Source: Variovorax sp. MHTC-1
Lineage (GTDB): Bacteria > Pseudomonadota > Gammaproteobacteria > Burkholderiales > Burkholderiaceae_C
Reading direction: 5' to 3'
Length of the DNA stretch: 64,000 bases
Assembly: GCF_003984645.1 (NCBI RefSeq)
Contig: NZ_RWKI01000016.1
Coordinates: 46,621 to 110,620 of the forward strand
This document shows positions 17,763-24,947 of the stretch, piece after piece. Position numbers and translations under genes: made by a program. Below the pieces are notes generated by a model. The model was not told the DNA's origin, ran no database searches, and saw nothing but the letters and a program-made list of their open reading frames with translations. Positions within the stretch are counted from its first letter, which is position 1. Each line of letters begins with the position of its first letter.

Positions 17763-17942
17763 TGCCGCGCTGCTTGTCTGCATCACCCACCGCCGGCCGA
17801 GCAGCGCTTGCATCCCGTGGAGATGTCCGGCCGCGCAGGTGACGTCTTCCTGATGGACCTTCGTCTTTTGCACGCGCCGTCGGTCAACTCGACAAGAAGC
17901 GTGCGGATGATGGCTACGACTCGCTGCTTCCTCAACACCTGA
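17763..17942 (+). pseudogene. Possible phytanoyl-CoA dioxygenase (PhyH) C-terminal remnant
   Basis: A short open stretch reads LHPVEMSGRAGDVFLMDLRL then LHAPSVNSTRSVRMMATTRC before a stop at 17940-17942. GDVxLMDxRLLH..xxN..xxxRxMxxxR is the second metal-His and 2-oxoglutarate-Arg region of PhyH-type dioxygenases. No N-terminal part is present. It is the only coding trace in the 17507-18090 gap; the rest of that gap is featureless. Confidence 0.45.
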
Positions 17943-18090
17943 GGGATCTTCGGCCCGGGTCGGCTGGCGCTGCAATATGGATTCCAGGAAGGAATTGCAC
18001 CGAAGGCCGGCGCGGGCATCGAGGACGGAAAATTCATGGGCGAAGCCAATGGTGGCCATGCACGCGAGCGGCGGCCGCGCTGCCTGCGGA

Positions 18091-19011
18091 TCAGGCGGCG
18101 GAGGGCGGGCCGCCCAGCCACTCGGCCCAGTAGTCGATGCACGCCCTGATCTTCGGCAGGCGGTGGCGCTGGCGCGCGGTGACCGCGAACACCGGCACCT
18201 CGCTGCGCGCATCGACGAACTCCGCCAGCACCGGCACCAGCAGCTTCTGCCGCACCAGCGGATCGCCCACCAGCGTCGCGAGCCGCCCGATGCCCAGGCC
18301 CTGCAGCACCATCGTGGCCGCCATGTTGGTGTCGTTGGTACGCCAGTGCCCCTCGGCCACGATCAGCTGCGGCTTGCTCTCGACCACGAAGGGCCAGCGG
18401 TTGAGCGGCGTCACGAGGCCGTTGGTGACGAGCCGGTGCATACGCAGGTCCTCAGGCCGTGCGGGCAGCCCCGCCGCGGCCAGGTAGGCCGGCGCCGCAT
18501 AGAGCGCGCGCGTCAGCGTGCCGATGCGCCGCGCCACCGCGGCATCGGGCAGCGGGTTCTCGGCACTCGCGGTGCGCACCGCAATGTCGATGCCGTCGCG
18601 CGCGAGATCGAGCATCTGGTCGCCTACGACGAGTTCGACGCGCAGGCGCGGATGCCGCGCATGCAGCCCGCAGAGGCTGGGTACGAGCTGGTGCTGCGCC
18701 AGCACGGTGCTGGCCGTGACCCGCACCAGCCCGCCGACCTCTGCCGCGCTGCCGGCGAATTCGCCCTCGAGCTCGTCGAGCGTTTCGAGCATGCGCTCGC
18801 AGTGGACCAGGAAGGTCTGGCCCTCGGCGGTGAGCGACAGCCCGTGCGTCGAGCGGTGGATGAGCCGCGCGCCGCAGGCCTTCTCGATGCGCGCCAGCGT
18901 GCGCGAGATCTGGCTCACGGGCACATCGCGCTCGCGCGCGACGGCCGACAGCGTGCCGCACAGCGCCACGCGCGTGAACAGGTACAGATCGTCGAGGTGC
19001 AGTTCCCGCAT
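18091..19011 (-). CDS. LysR-family transcriptional regulator
   Basis: 306 aa from ATG 19011, beginning MRELHLDDLYLFTRVALCGT; the frame is open much further upstream only because of high GC and the repeat element. The winged HTH (SAVARERDVPVSQISRTLAR, residues about 19-38) is followed by a LysR effector domain of the CrgA/YhjC type (VRVTASTVLAQHQLVPSL, GIDIAVRTA, QGLGIGRL). It is divergent from the 65-codon gene at 19134, with 122 bp between, the usual LysR arrangement, so that gene or whatever once lay beyond the MITE insertion may be its target. The effector is unknown. Confidence 0.88.
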   Translation of the reverse strand: MRELHLDDLYLFTRVALCGTLSAVARERDVPVSQISRTLARIEKACGARLIHRSTHGLSLTAEGQTFLVHCERMLETLDELEGEFAGSAAEVGGLVRVTASTVLAQHQLVPSLCGLHARHPRLRVELVVGDQMLDLARDGIDIAVRTASAENPLPDAAVARRIGTLTRALYAAPAYLAAAGLPARPEDLRMHRLVTNGLVTPLNRWPFVVESKPQLIVAEGHWRTNDTNMAATMVLQGLGIGRLATLVGDPLVRQKLLVPVLAEFVDARSEVPVFAVTARQRHRLPKIRACIDYWAEWLGGPPSAA

Positions 19012-19133
19012 GCGCACGATGGTAGCCAACCGGCCTTGCACGCCGCGCAAAGGCGCTTTGCGCCGCGCCCCGTTTCGCCGCGCCCGAGCGGCTCCTAGAG
19101 TGGCTGCACCGCGAGCAACGAAAGGAACACACC

Positions 19134-19331
19134 ATGAACAACACCGATCCGAACCGGGGCGACGACGGTCAGCTGATGGTGCAGGCCAAGGCCTATGCGG
19201 CGGTGCTGCGCCGCGCGGCGATCGACGATTTCTGGCGCGGCGTCGGTAGCGCGGCGCGCCGTGCACTGCACGGCATGGCGCGGCAATGCCGGCTGCGCGG
19301 TGTAGCGCGCATGGGCCCGAAGAGGGTCTAG
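19134..19331 (+). CDS. Small hypothetical protein ended by the MITE
   Basis: 65 aa, MNNTDPNRGDDGQLMVQAKA and then a basic C-terminus (AARRALHGMARQCRLRG). A good ribosome site (GAAAGGAA, about 19120-19127) precedes the ATG. Its stop codon TAG is formed by the TA flank plus the first G of the MITE at 19329-19331, so the original C-terminus was probably longer or different. The basic tail with repeated Arg resembles small DUF1127-like proteins, but the match is not firm. Divergent from the LysR gene. Confidence 0.55.
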   Translation: MNNTDPNRGDDGQLMVQAKAYAAVLRRAAIDDFWRGVGSAARRALHGMARQCRLRGVARMGPKRV

Positions 19332-19598
19332 GGCCTGTTAACGCTATTTGCGGGGATCGCGTTGCCCAGCCAAGGGGCTGGATGCAAGGCGCCCGCGCGC
19401 AGCAAGGCTCACGCCTTGCAAGCGCGGGCAACGCCGCAGACGGCCCCTTGGCTGGGCAACCCGCAGGGAAGGCCTGCCAGGGCGCGCCACTCGGCGTTGC
19501 GCTCCTTGTGCGTGCCGACGCACGCACGGCGTCGCGCGCCTTGATTGGCCCGCCCTGGCAGGCCTTCGCGACCCCGCAAATAGCGTTAACAGGCCCTA
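19329..19598. mobile_element. MITE-like element, copy 2 (inverted relative to copy 1)
   Basis: 266-bp element (19331-19596) flanked by TA, again within CTAG at both sides. It is the reverse complement of the element at 93-362, same length, with about five or six substitutions and no indels. The terminal repeats (19331-19355 and 19572-19596) and both internal hairpin stems are preserved. The conserved length and secondary structure indicate recent mobilisation or selection on the folded form. The two copies lie in inverse orientation about 19 kb apart, so homologous recombination between them would invert the intervening genes. Confidence 0.85.
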
Positions 19599-19720
19599 GC
19601 CGAAGTGGTCGAACGCGCCGAAGCGCTGCACTGCCCTCGCGCGGCGAGGCAACCACGGGGGCATTCGGCCCTTTGTCCAGCCGAACACGACCGACGCAGC
19701 AGATGCACGCGCCACCTGGG

Positions 19721-20104
19721 TCACTTCGCCGCCTTCTTCGGCGACCTGCGCGCGGCGTCCAGCGCCGCGGCCTTCTCCGCGTGCTTCTCGGCGCGCGTTC
19801 TGCGCGGCTTGGGTTTCTTTGCTTCATTGGCGGCCGGCGTTTCCTTCCTGACCTTCTTGTCCTTGGCCTGGGGATGATGCGTTCGCATCAGCCGCTCGAG
19901 GGCGCTCGGCCTGGGTTGCAGCGCCTGCGCCTTGCGCTTGTCCCGCTCCTCCTTGAGCAGCCGGCGCTCCTCGATCAGGGCGGACTCGGCTTCGGACGGC
20001 TCTTTGTCCGCCCCTCCAGCTTCCATCCGGGCCTTCATCGCGCGATGCAGCGCTTGGCCGTTGGCCGAGATCCTCTTGGTCAATGACGCAGTACGAATCG
20101 GCAT
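19721..20104 (-). CDS. Lys/Arg-rich hypothetical protein
   Basis: 127 aa from ATG 20104 (MPIRTASLTKRISANGQ); AGGAAC lies 9-14 bases upstream, which favours it over the in-frame ATG at 20119. The middle (ESALIEERRLLKEERDKRKA) is a strongly charged helix or coiled coil, and the C-terminus is a low-complexity Lys/Ala/Arg tail (EKHAEKAAALDAARRSPKK) like those of nucleoid- or RNA-associated proteins. I recognise no family. The consistent start context and codon use favour a real gene. Confidence 0.55.
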   Translation of the reverse strand: MPIRTASLTKRISANGQALHRAMKARMEAGGADKEPSEAESALIEERRLLKEERDKRKAQALQPRPSALERLMRTHHPQAKDKKVRKETPAANEAKKPKPRRTRAEKHAEKAAALDAARRSPKKAAK

Positions 20105-20202
20105 TTGGCAGTTCCTCATGGTGCTGAAAGGCCACTGTAGGCCAGCCCGGCGCGCGACGCCAGTCTGTTTGTGCCATTGCGGTGCAGCAGGCTTTTACAT
20201 GA

Positions 20203-20234
20203 GCACGTGCATGTGCATGTGCATGTGCATGTGC
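20203..20234. repeat. Hexanucleotide microsatellite (GCATGT)n
   Basis: GCACGT followed by four exact GCATGT units and a trailing GC. It lies in the roughly 400-bp gene-free stretch 20105-20509 between the Lys-rich gene and kdpE, in which nothing else is recognisable. It could vary in length by slippage. In the reverse direction the units read ACATGC, giving alternating His-Ala if translated, but no gene is supported there. Confidence 0.85.
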
Positions 20235-20509
20235 TGAATCTTCCGGCAGGCTCTGCGCGCCGCGACGCCGGCGCGCGAAGTCCGGCTCCATCGCGCAGTC
20301 GAGGCTGCGCATCTCAAGACGCCGAGCGGCGACGGCTCCGCAGGTGTGCGTCGGCACCGTCATGCTCGCGCCCTTTGCCAACCTGCCAGCGCTTCCCACG
20401 GGCAGCCGCGCGTGGACAAGCTTCGTGATCAAGGGCGTCATCTATACCGGTCTCGTCTTCGTTCGGCTCCGCGCGCGCCACCGGCCCCGGTCCATTCGTT
20501 GGTTTTGTT

Positions 20510-21202
20510 TTAGATGGCGAGACGATAGCCCACGCCAGTTTCAGTCAGGAGGTAGCGCGGCTGCGCTGGATCGGCTTCGAGCTTCTGCCGCAGATGGCCC
20601 ATGTAGATGCGCAGGTAGTGGCTTTGCTCGCCGTGCGAGGGACCCCACACCTCGCGCAGCAGCTGGCGCTGCGTGAGCACGCGGCCGGCATTGGCGACCA
20701 GTACCGAGAGCAGCCGGTACTCGGTGGGCGTGAGGTGCACCTCGGCGCCGGCGCGCCGCACCAGGCGCGCTGTGCGGTCGACCTCGACCTCGCCGAAGCG
20801 GAACACCGGCTCGGGCTCTTCGCCGCCGTTGGCCGTGCGCCGCCGGCGCAGGTTGGCGCGCACGCGGGCAAGCAGTTCGCCGGTGCCGAAGGGCTTGGTC
20901 AGGTAGTCGTCGGCACCGGCATCGAGGGCGGCGATCTTGTCGGCCTCGTCGGTGCGCGCCGAGAGCACGATGATCGGCACGCCCGACCAGCCGCGCACGT
21001 CGCGGATCAGCGAGACGCCGTCGCCGTCGGGCAGCCCGAGGTCGAGCACCAGCAGGTCGGGCTGGCGCGTTCCGGCCGCGGCCAGGCCCTCCCGCAGCGT
21101 CGCGGCCTCGTGTACCTGCCAGCCCTCGGCCTCGAGCGCGCCGCGCACGAAGCGGCGGATCTGCGGCTCGTCCTCGATCACGATGGCGGTGGGGTTGGGC
21201 AT
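20510..21202 (-). CDS. kdpE: KdpE response regulator
   Basis: 230 aa, OmpR/PhoB type. The receiver domain (1-115) has the acidic pocket IEDEP at 9-13, phospho-acceptor Asp54 in LVLDLGLPDG, and the PIIVLSAR and DYLTKPF switch residues. The winged-helix effector domain (about 130-228) contains HLTPTEYRLLSVLVAN and RIYMGHLRQKLE. Phosphorylated KdpE activates the kdp promoter under K+ limitation. It lies 3 bp after the kdpD stop as the last gene of the operon, downstream of the structural genes as in E. coli. The probable target is the TTTACGC repeats at 29104-29156. Confidence 0.93.
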   Translation of the reverse strand: MPNPTAIVIEDEPQIRRFVRGALEAEGWQVHEAATLREGLAAAGTRQPDLLVLDLGLPDGDGVSLIRDVRGWSGVPIIVLSARTDEADKIAALDAGADDYLTKPFGTGELLARVRANLRRRRTANGGEEPEPVFRFGEVEVDRTARLVRRAGAEVHLTPTEYRLLSVLVANAGRVLTQRQLLREVWGPSHGEQSHYLRIYMGHLRQKLEADPAQPRYLLTETGVGYRLAI

Positions 21203-21205
21203 GGT

Positions 21206-23959
21206 TCAGGCGCTGATGTCGCTCGACTCTGCCGGCTCGGGTGGATCCCGGCGCGGCAGCGTGACGGTGAATTCTGCCCCGCCGCCGGCCGCGTTGGCCG
21301 CCCCGATCTCGCCGCCATGGGCGCTCACCACCGCCTTGCAGATCGCAAGGCCGAGCCCGACGCCCGGCGTGGCCGATTCGGCCTGGCCGCGCGTGAACTT
21401 GTCGAACAGCGTCTGCTCGCGGCCCTTGAGCGCGGCCGGCAGCCCCGGGCCGTGGTCGCGTACGGCGAGCACCAGCGCGCGCTCGGTGGCGCGCGCGCCG
21501 ACCTCGATCGGCGCCGCGCCGTACTTCACGGCGTTTTCGAGCAGGTTGACCAGCACGCGCTCGATCAGCACTGCGTCGAACTCGACCAGCGGCAGCTCGG
21601 CCGGCAGCGCGGTCTGCACCGCCATGTCGCCGAGCGCGGGCCGCGCGGCGCGGATGGCCGAGCCGACCACCTCCTCCACCGACTGCCACTCGCGCCGGAG
21701 GTTGACCGCGCCGCCGGCGATGCCGCTTTCGAGCCGCGCCATGTCCAGCAGGTTGTTGACCAGCGCATGCAGCTGGTGCGCCTGCGCGACGATGGCGAGC
21801 GCGATGCGGCGCTGATCGCCGGGCGCCTCCGGCAGCGCCTGCAGCGATTCGGCGAGCGCGATCAGCGCGGTGAGGGGCGTACGCACATCGTGCGAGATCG
21901 CGCCGAGCAGCGCATTGCGCAGCCGCTCCGATTCCATCTCGACCACCGCCTGCTGCGCCACGTCGACGTAGTGCACCCGCTCCAGCGCGATCGCGATCTG
22001 GCGCGCCAGCGTGTCGAGCTGCTGCGCCTGCTCGGGGATCAGAAGCCAGCGCGGCTGTGCCGGCTCGAGCGCGAGCACGCCGCGCACGCGCATCGGCGCC
22101 TTGAGCGGCACGTAGTGCCAGGGCTGCGCGGCCAGCGTGGCGGTCGCGAGGCCGGCAGGCTGGCCTTGCCTGAAGGTCCAGTCGGCCACGCTGGCATCGA
22201 AGCCGGCCGGCGGCTGGGCGGGCATCACGAGGCGGTCGGATGCGTCGGGCACCAGCACCAGCGCGTGGCCGCCGAAGTGGCCTTGCACCGCGGCCGCACC
22301 GAGCGTTACGACCTGGTTGGCTTCGAGTGCCGCAGAGAGCTCGCGCGTGAGCTCGAAAAGCGACTGCGCGCGCCGCTCGCGGCTGGTCGACACGCCGGCC
22401 GCGAAGCGCAGGCCGGCGGTGAGCTGGCCGACCAGGAGGCCGACGCCGAGCATGACGGCGAAGGTCACGACATACTGCACATCGCTGACCGCGAAGGAGA
22501 AGCGCGGGGGCACAAAAAACACGTCAAAGGCTGCCACATTGAGCATGGCGGCGAAGGCCGCGGGCCCACGGCCGAAGCGCATCGCGACGCCGACCACGCC
22601 CAGCAGGAACAGCATCACCATGTTGGCCAGCTCCAGCACGCCGACCAGCGGCGCGGCGAGCAGCGTGATCGCGACGCTGCTGGCGGCCGCCCAGGCATAG
22701 CCGGGCCAGCGCGCATGCGGGCGGTCGCTGTCCTCCACCTCGGGGTCGCGGCGGCGGCCGCCGGGGCGCATATGAGAGATGCGGCGCGCGCTGTCGGCGC
22801 GCGCGACCTCGACGATGTCGATGCCCGGCGCATGGCGCGCGAGCTCGCGCGTGAGCACGCGCTGCGGCCACCAGCGCTGCCAGCCCCGGGCCGACTCGGC
22901 GCGGCCCACCACCAGCGTCGCGCAGTTGAGCCGCCGGGCCTGCGCGGCGAGTTCCTCGGCTACGTCGACGCCGGTCAGCACAGCGGTTTCGGCGCCCAGC
23001 TCCTCGGCCAGCTGGAGCACCGCGAGGATGCGGTCGCGCTGCGGCGCAGCCAGCCGCTGCAGGCGCGGAGTTTCGACGTATGCCGCATGCCAGCGCACGT
23101 TGAGCTGGCCGGCCAGGCGCGCCGCGGTTCGCACGGTCTGGCCTGCGCCCTCGTGCGGGCCGACGCAGGCGAGCAGCGCACCCGAGGTGTTCCATGCCGG
23201 CGGCCCGACCTCGCCCTCGCGGCCGGATTGCTCGATGCGCCAGCCGCGCACGTCGTCTTCCACGTGTTCGGCGGTGCGGCGCAAGGCGATCTCGCGCAGC
23301 GCGATCAGGTTGCCCTTGCGGAAGAAGTTCTGCGCCGCGCGATCGGCCTGTTGCGGCAGGTAGACCTTGCCGGCCGCCAGCCGCGCGGTGAGTTCGTCCG
23401 CGGTGACGTCGACCAGCACCACCTCGTCGGCCTCGTCGAGCACCGTGTCGGGCACGGTCTCGTGCACGCGCACGCCGGTGATCGCGCCGACCGTGCCGTT
23501 CAAGCTTTCCAGGTGCTGCACGTTGAGCGCCGACCAGACCTCGATACCCGCGGCCTGCAATTCCTGCACGTCCTGCCAGCGCTTGGCATGGCGCGAACCC
23601 GGCGCGTTGGAATGCGCGAGTTCGTCGACCAGCAGCACGGCCGGCTTGCGCGCGAGCGCGGCGTCGAGATCGAACTCGGCAAGCAGGCGGCCGCGGTAAG
23701 GCACGTCGCGCAGCGGCAGCGTTTCGAGGCCGGTCAGGAGCGCCGCGGTCTCGCTGCGGCCGTGCGTTTCGACCACGCCAATCACCACGTCGCGTCCGGC
23801 CGCGCGCTCACGCTGCGCGGCGCTCAGCATGGCCCAGGTCTTGCCGACGCCGGCGCTCGCGCCGAAGTAGATGCGCAACTTGCCGCGCCGGGCGCGCTCC
23901 TCGTCCGCACGCAACTGGGCCAGCAGCGCGTCGGGGTCGGGGCGGGCGATTTCATTCAT
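21206..23959 (-). CDS. kdpD: KdpD osmosensitive K+-channel histidine kinase
   Basis: 917 aa. The order matches E. coli KdpD: N-terminal KdpD sensor domain with the Walker-A-like GASAGVGKT at residues 33-41, a USP-like domain (about 250-375, VVGRAESARGWQRW near its end), four transmembrane helices (about 410-490, starting WPGYAWAAASSVAITLLAAP), a GAF-like region, then the kinase core with H-box ISHDVRTPLT, N-box NLLENAVKYG and G-box GVGLGLAIC. It senses K+ limitation or ionic stress and phosphorylates KdpE. Start ATG 23959 lies 15 bp after the stop of a 45-codon membrane ORF. Confidence 0.93.
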   Translation of the reverse strand: MNEIARPDPDALLAQLRADEERARRGKLRIYFGASAGVGKTWAMLSAAQRERAAGRDVVIGVVETHGRSETAALLTGLETLPLRDVPYRGRLLAEFDLDAALARKPAVLLVDELAHSNAPGSRHAKRWQDVQELQAAGIEVWSALNVQHLESLNGTVGAITGVRVHETVPDTVLDEADEVVLVDVTADELTARLAAGKVYLPQQADRAAQNFFRKGNLIALREIALRRTAEHVEDDVRGWRIEQSGREGEVGPPAWNTSGALLACVGPHEGAGQTVRTAARLAGQLNVRWHAAYVETPRLQRLAAPQRDRILAVLQLAEELGAETAVLTGVDVAEELAAQARRLNCATLVVGRAESARGWQRWWPQRVLTRELARHAPGIDIVEVARADSARRISHMRPGGRRRDPEVEDSDRPHARWPGYAWAAASSVAITLLAAPLVGVLELANMVMLFLLGVVGVAMRFGRGPAAFAAMLNVAAFDVFFVPPRFSFAVSDVQYVVTFAVMLGVGLLVGQLTAGLRFAAGVSTSRERRAQSLFELTRELSAALEANQVVTLGAAAVQGHFGGHALVLVPDASDRLVMPAQPPAGFDASVADWTFRQGQPAGLATATLAAQPWHYVPLKAPMRVRGVLALEPAQPRWLLIPEQAQQLDTLARQIAIALERVHYVDVAQQAVVEMESERLRNALLGAISHDVRTPLTALIALAESLQALPEAPGDQRRIALAIVAQAHQLHALVNNLLDMARLESGIAGGAVNLRREWQSVEEVVGSAIRAARPALGDMAVQTALPAELPLVEFDAVLIERVLVNLLENAVKYGAAPIEVGARATERALVLAVRDHGPGLPAALKGREQTLFDKFTRGQAESATPGVGLGLAICKAVVSAHGGEIGAANAAGGGAEFTVTLPRRDPPEPAESSDISA

Positions 23960-23974
23960 GCGGTGCGTGGCAGG

Positions 23975-24112
23975 TTATCGCATCCGCCGCTCCTTGCGAC
24001 TGTGGCGACGGGCGTGGCGCCGCGCGGTGCGCGCCACCATGAACCATGCGAAACCCATCGGGATGAAGAAGGCCGCGAGCGCGCACAGCGCATGCAACAG
24101 ATCATCGTGCAT
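23975..24112 (-). CDS. Small membrane protein between kdpC and kdpD
   Basis: 45 aa from ATG 24112: one hydrophobic helix (LLHALCALAAFFIPMGFAWF) followed by a strongly basic tail (RTARRHARRHSRKERRMR), giving a predicted N-out/C-in single-pass topology. It stops 15 bp before the kdpD ATG, and GGAG within its last codons can serve kdpD, so it may be translationally linked to the kinase. An in-frame ATG 27 bases upstream (MAFREVELAM) is an alternative start. I know no named family. The position suggests a Kdp accessory or KdpD-interacting peptide, which is an inference. Confidence 0.5.
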   Translation of the reverse strand: MHDDLLHALCALAAFFIPMGFAWFMVARTARRHARRHSRKERRMR

Positions 24113-24266
24113 GGCAAGTTCCACTTCTCGGAAAGCCATGACACCACATGGCACGTACGACCCATGAACCAGGGACAAGCAAAGCGAGGCCCGTTCGGGG
24201 AACACCGCGGAACCGGCTTTGCCGGGCCGCTGGTGTTGCCCCCGGCGAGGGCTGAAGGCCGCGGCT

Positions 24267-24290
24267 CCAAGCCTGCCTGCGCAGGCTTGG
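24267..24290. repeat. Perfect palindrome in the kdpC-kdpD gap
   Basis: A 10-bp perfect stem with a 4-nt loop: CCAAGCCTGC (24267-24276), CTGC, GCAGGCTTGG (24281-24290). It sits within a roughly 250-bp gene-free part of the operon (24113-24367) that is rich in further short inverted repeats. No T-run follows, so it is not a classical terminator. It resembles an extragenic palindrome and could stabilise the upstream kdpFABC message or lower kdpDE expression. Confidence 0.6.
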
Positions 24291-24367
24291 ACGGCCGGAA
24301 GGGCCAAGGCCTCCGTGCCGCGGCATGTTTGGCGGCCACACGAAGTGGGCAAGCTTGGGAGTGAGCT

Positions 24368-24937
24368 TCATCCCGCGTCCATCGCCAGATTGAGCGCGAG
24401 CACGTTCACGCGCGGCTCGCCAAGAACACCCCAAAGCGGCGTTTCAGTATGGTCCGCGATCAGCTGCTCGAGGCGCTCGGCGGGCATGCCGCGCACGCGC
24501 GCCACACGCGCCGCCTGGTACCGCGCCGCGGCCGGGCTGATGTGCGGGTCGAGTCCGCTGGCGGAAGCCGTGACCAGGTCCACCGGCACTGCCTGCGTGT
24601 TGCCCGGGTCGGCCGCGCGCAGCGCCTCGATGCGGCTCTTGACCACCTCCGTCAGCGCGGGGTTGAGCGGGCCCTGGTTGGAGCCGCTGGATGCGCCCGC
24701 GTTGTAGGGCATCGGCGCGGTGGCCGAGGGGCGGCCCCAGAAGTGCTTCGGATCGCTGAAGTTCTGCCCGATCAGCGTGGAGCCGACGGGCTTGCCGTCG
24801 CGCACGACCAGGCTGCCGGCCGCCTGTGCCGGGAACAGCGCCTGCGCGGCGCCGGTCACGGCCAGCGGATAGAGGAGCCCGGTAAGCGCGCTCAGCAGCA
24901 CGAAGAGCACGAGCGCGGGACGAAGAATGCTTGTCAT
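24368..24937 (-). CDS. kdpC: K+-transporting ATPase subunit C
   Basis: 189 aa. One N-terminal membrane helix (LVLFVLLSALTGLLYPLAVT) and a periplasmic domain with GSTLIGQNFSDPKHFWGRPS, SGSNQGPLNP and ASASGLDPHISP, all hallmarks of KdpC. KdpC assists nucleotide binding and stabilises the KdpFABC complex. Starts 10 bp after the kdpB stop. Confidence 0.95.
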   Translation of the reverse strand: MTSILRPALVLFVLLSALTGLLYPLAVTGAAQALFPAQAAGSLVVRDGKPVGSTLIGQNFSDPKHFWGRPSATAPMPYNAGASSGSNQGPLNPALTEVVKSRIEALRAADPGNTQAVPVDLVTASASGLDPHISPAAARYQAARVARVRGMPAERLEQLIADHTETPLWGVLGEPRVNVLALNLAMDAG

Positions 24938-24947
24938 GGTGATGTCC

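Noticed and set aside
363..19328. A composite transposon bounded by the two MITE copies.
   Set aside because: No transposase lies inside, the genes are ordinary chromosomal operons, and each copy has its own CTAG/TA flanks, indicating independent insertions.
18091..19827. A 578-codon extended version of the LysR gene.
   Set aside because: The family begins at MRELHLDDLY (ATG 19011); the extension runs through the MITE and the divergent gene.
20594..24364. A 1256-codon open frame on the plus strand across kdpE and kdpD.
   Set aside because: It is antisense to two complete, motif-rich genes; such frames are common at high GC and the product is a low-complexity Arg/His/Gly sequence.
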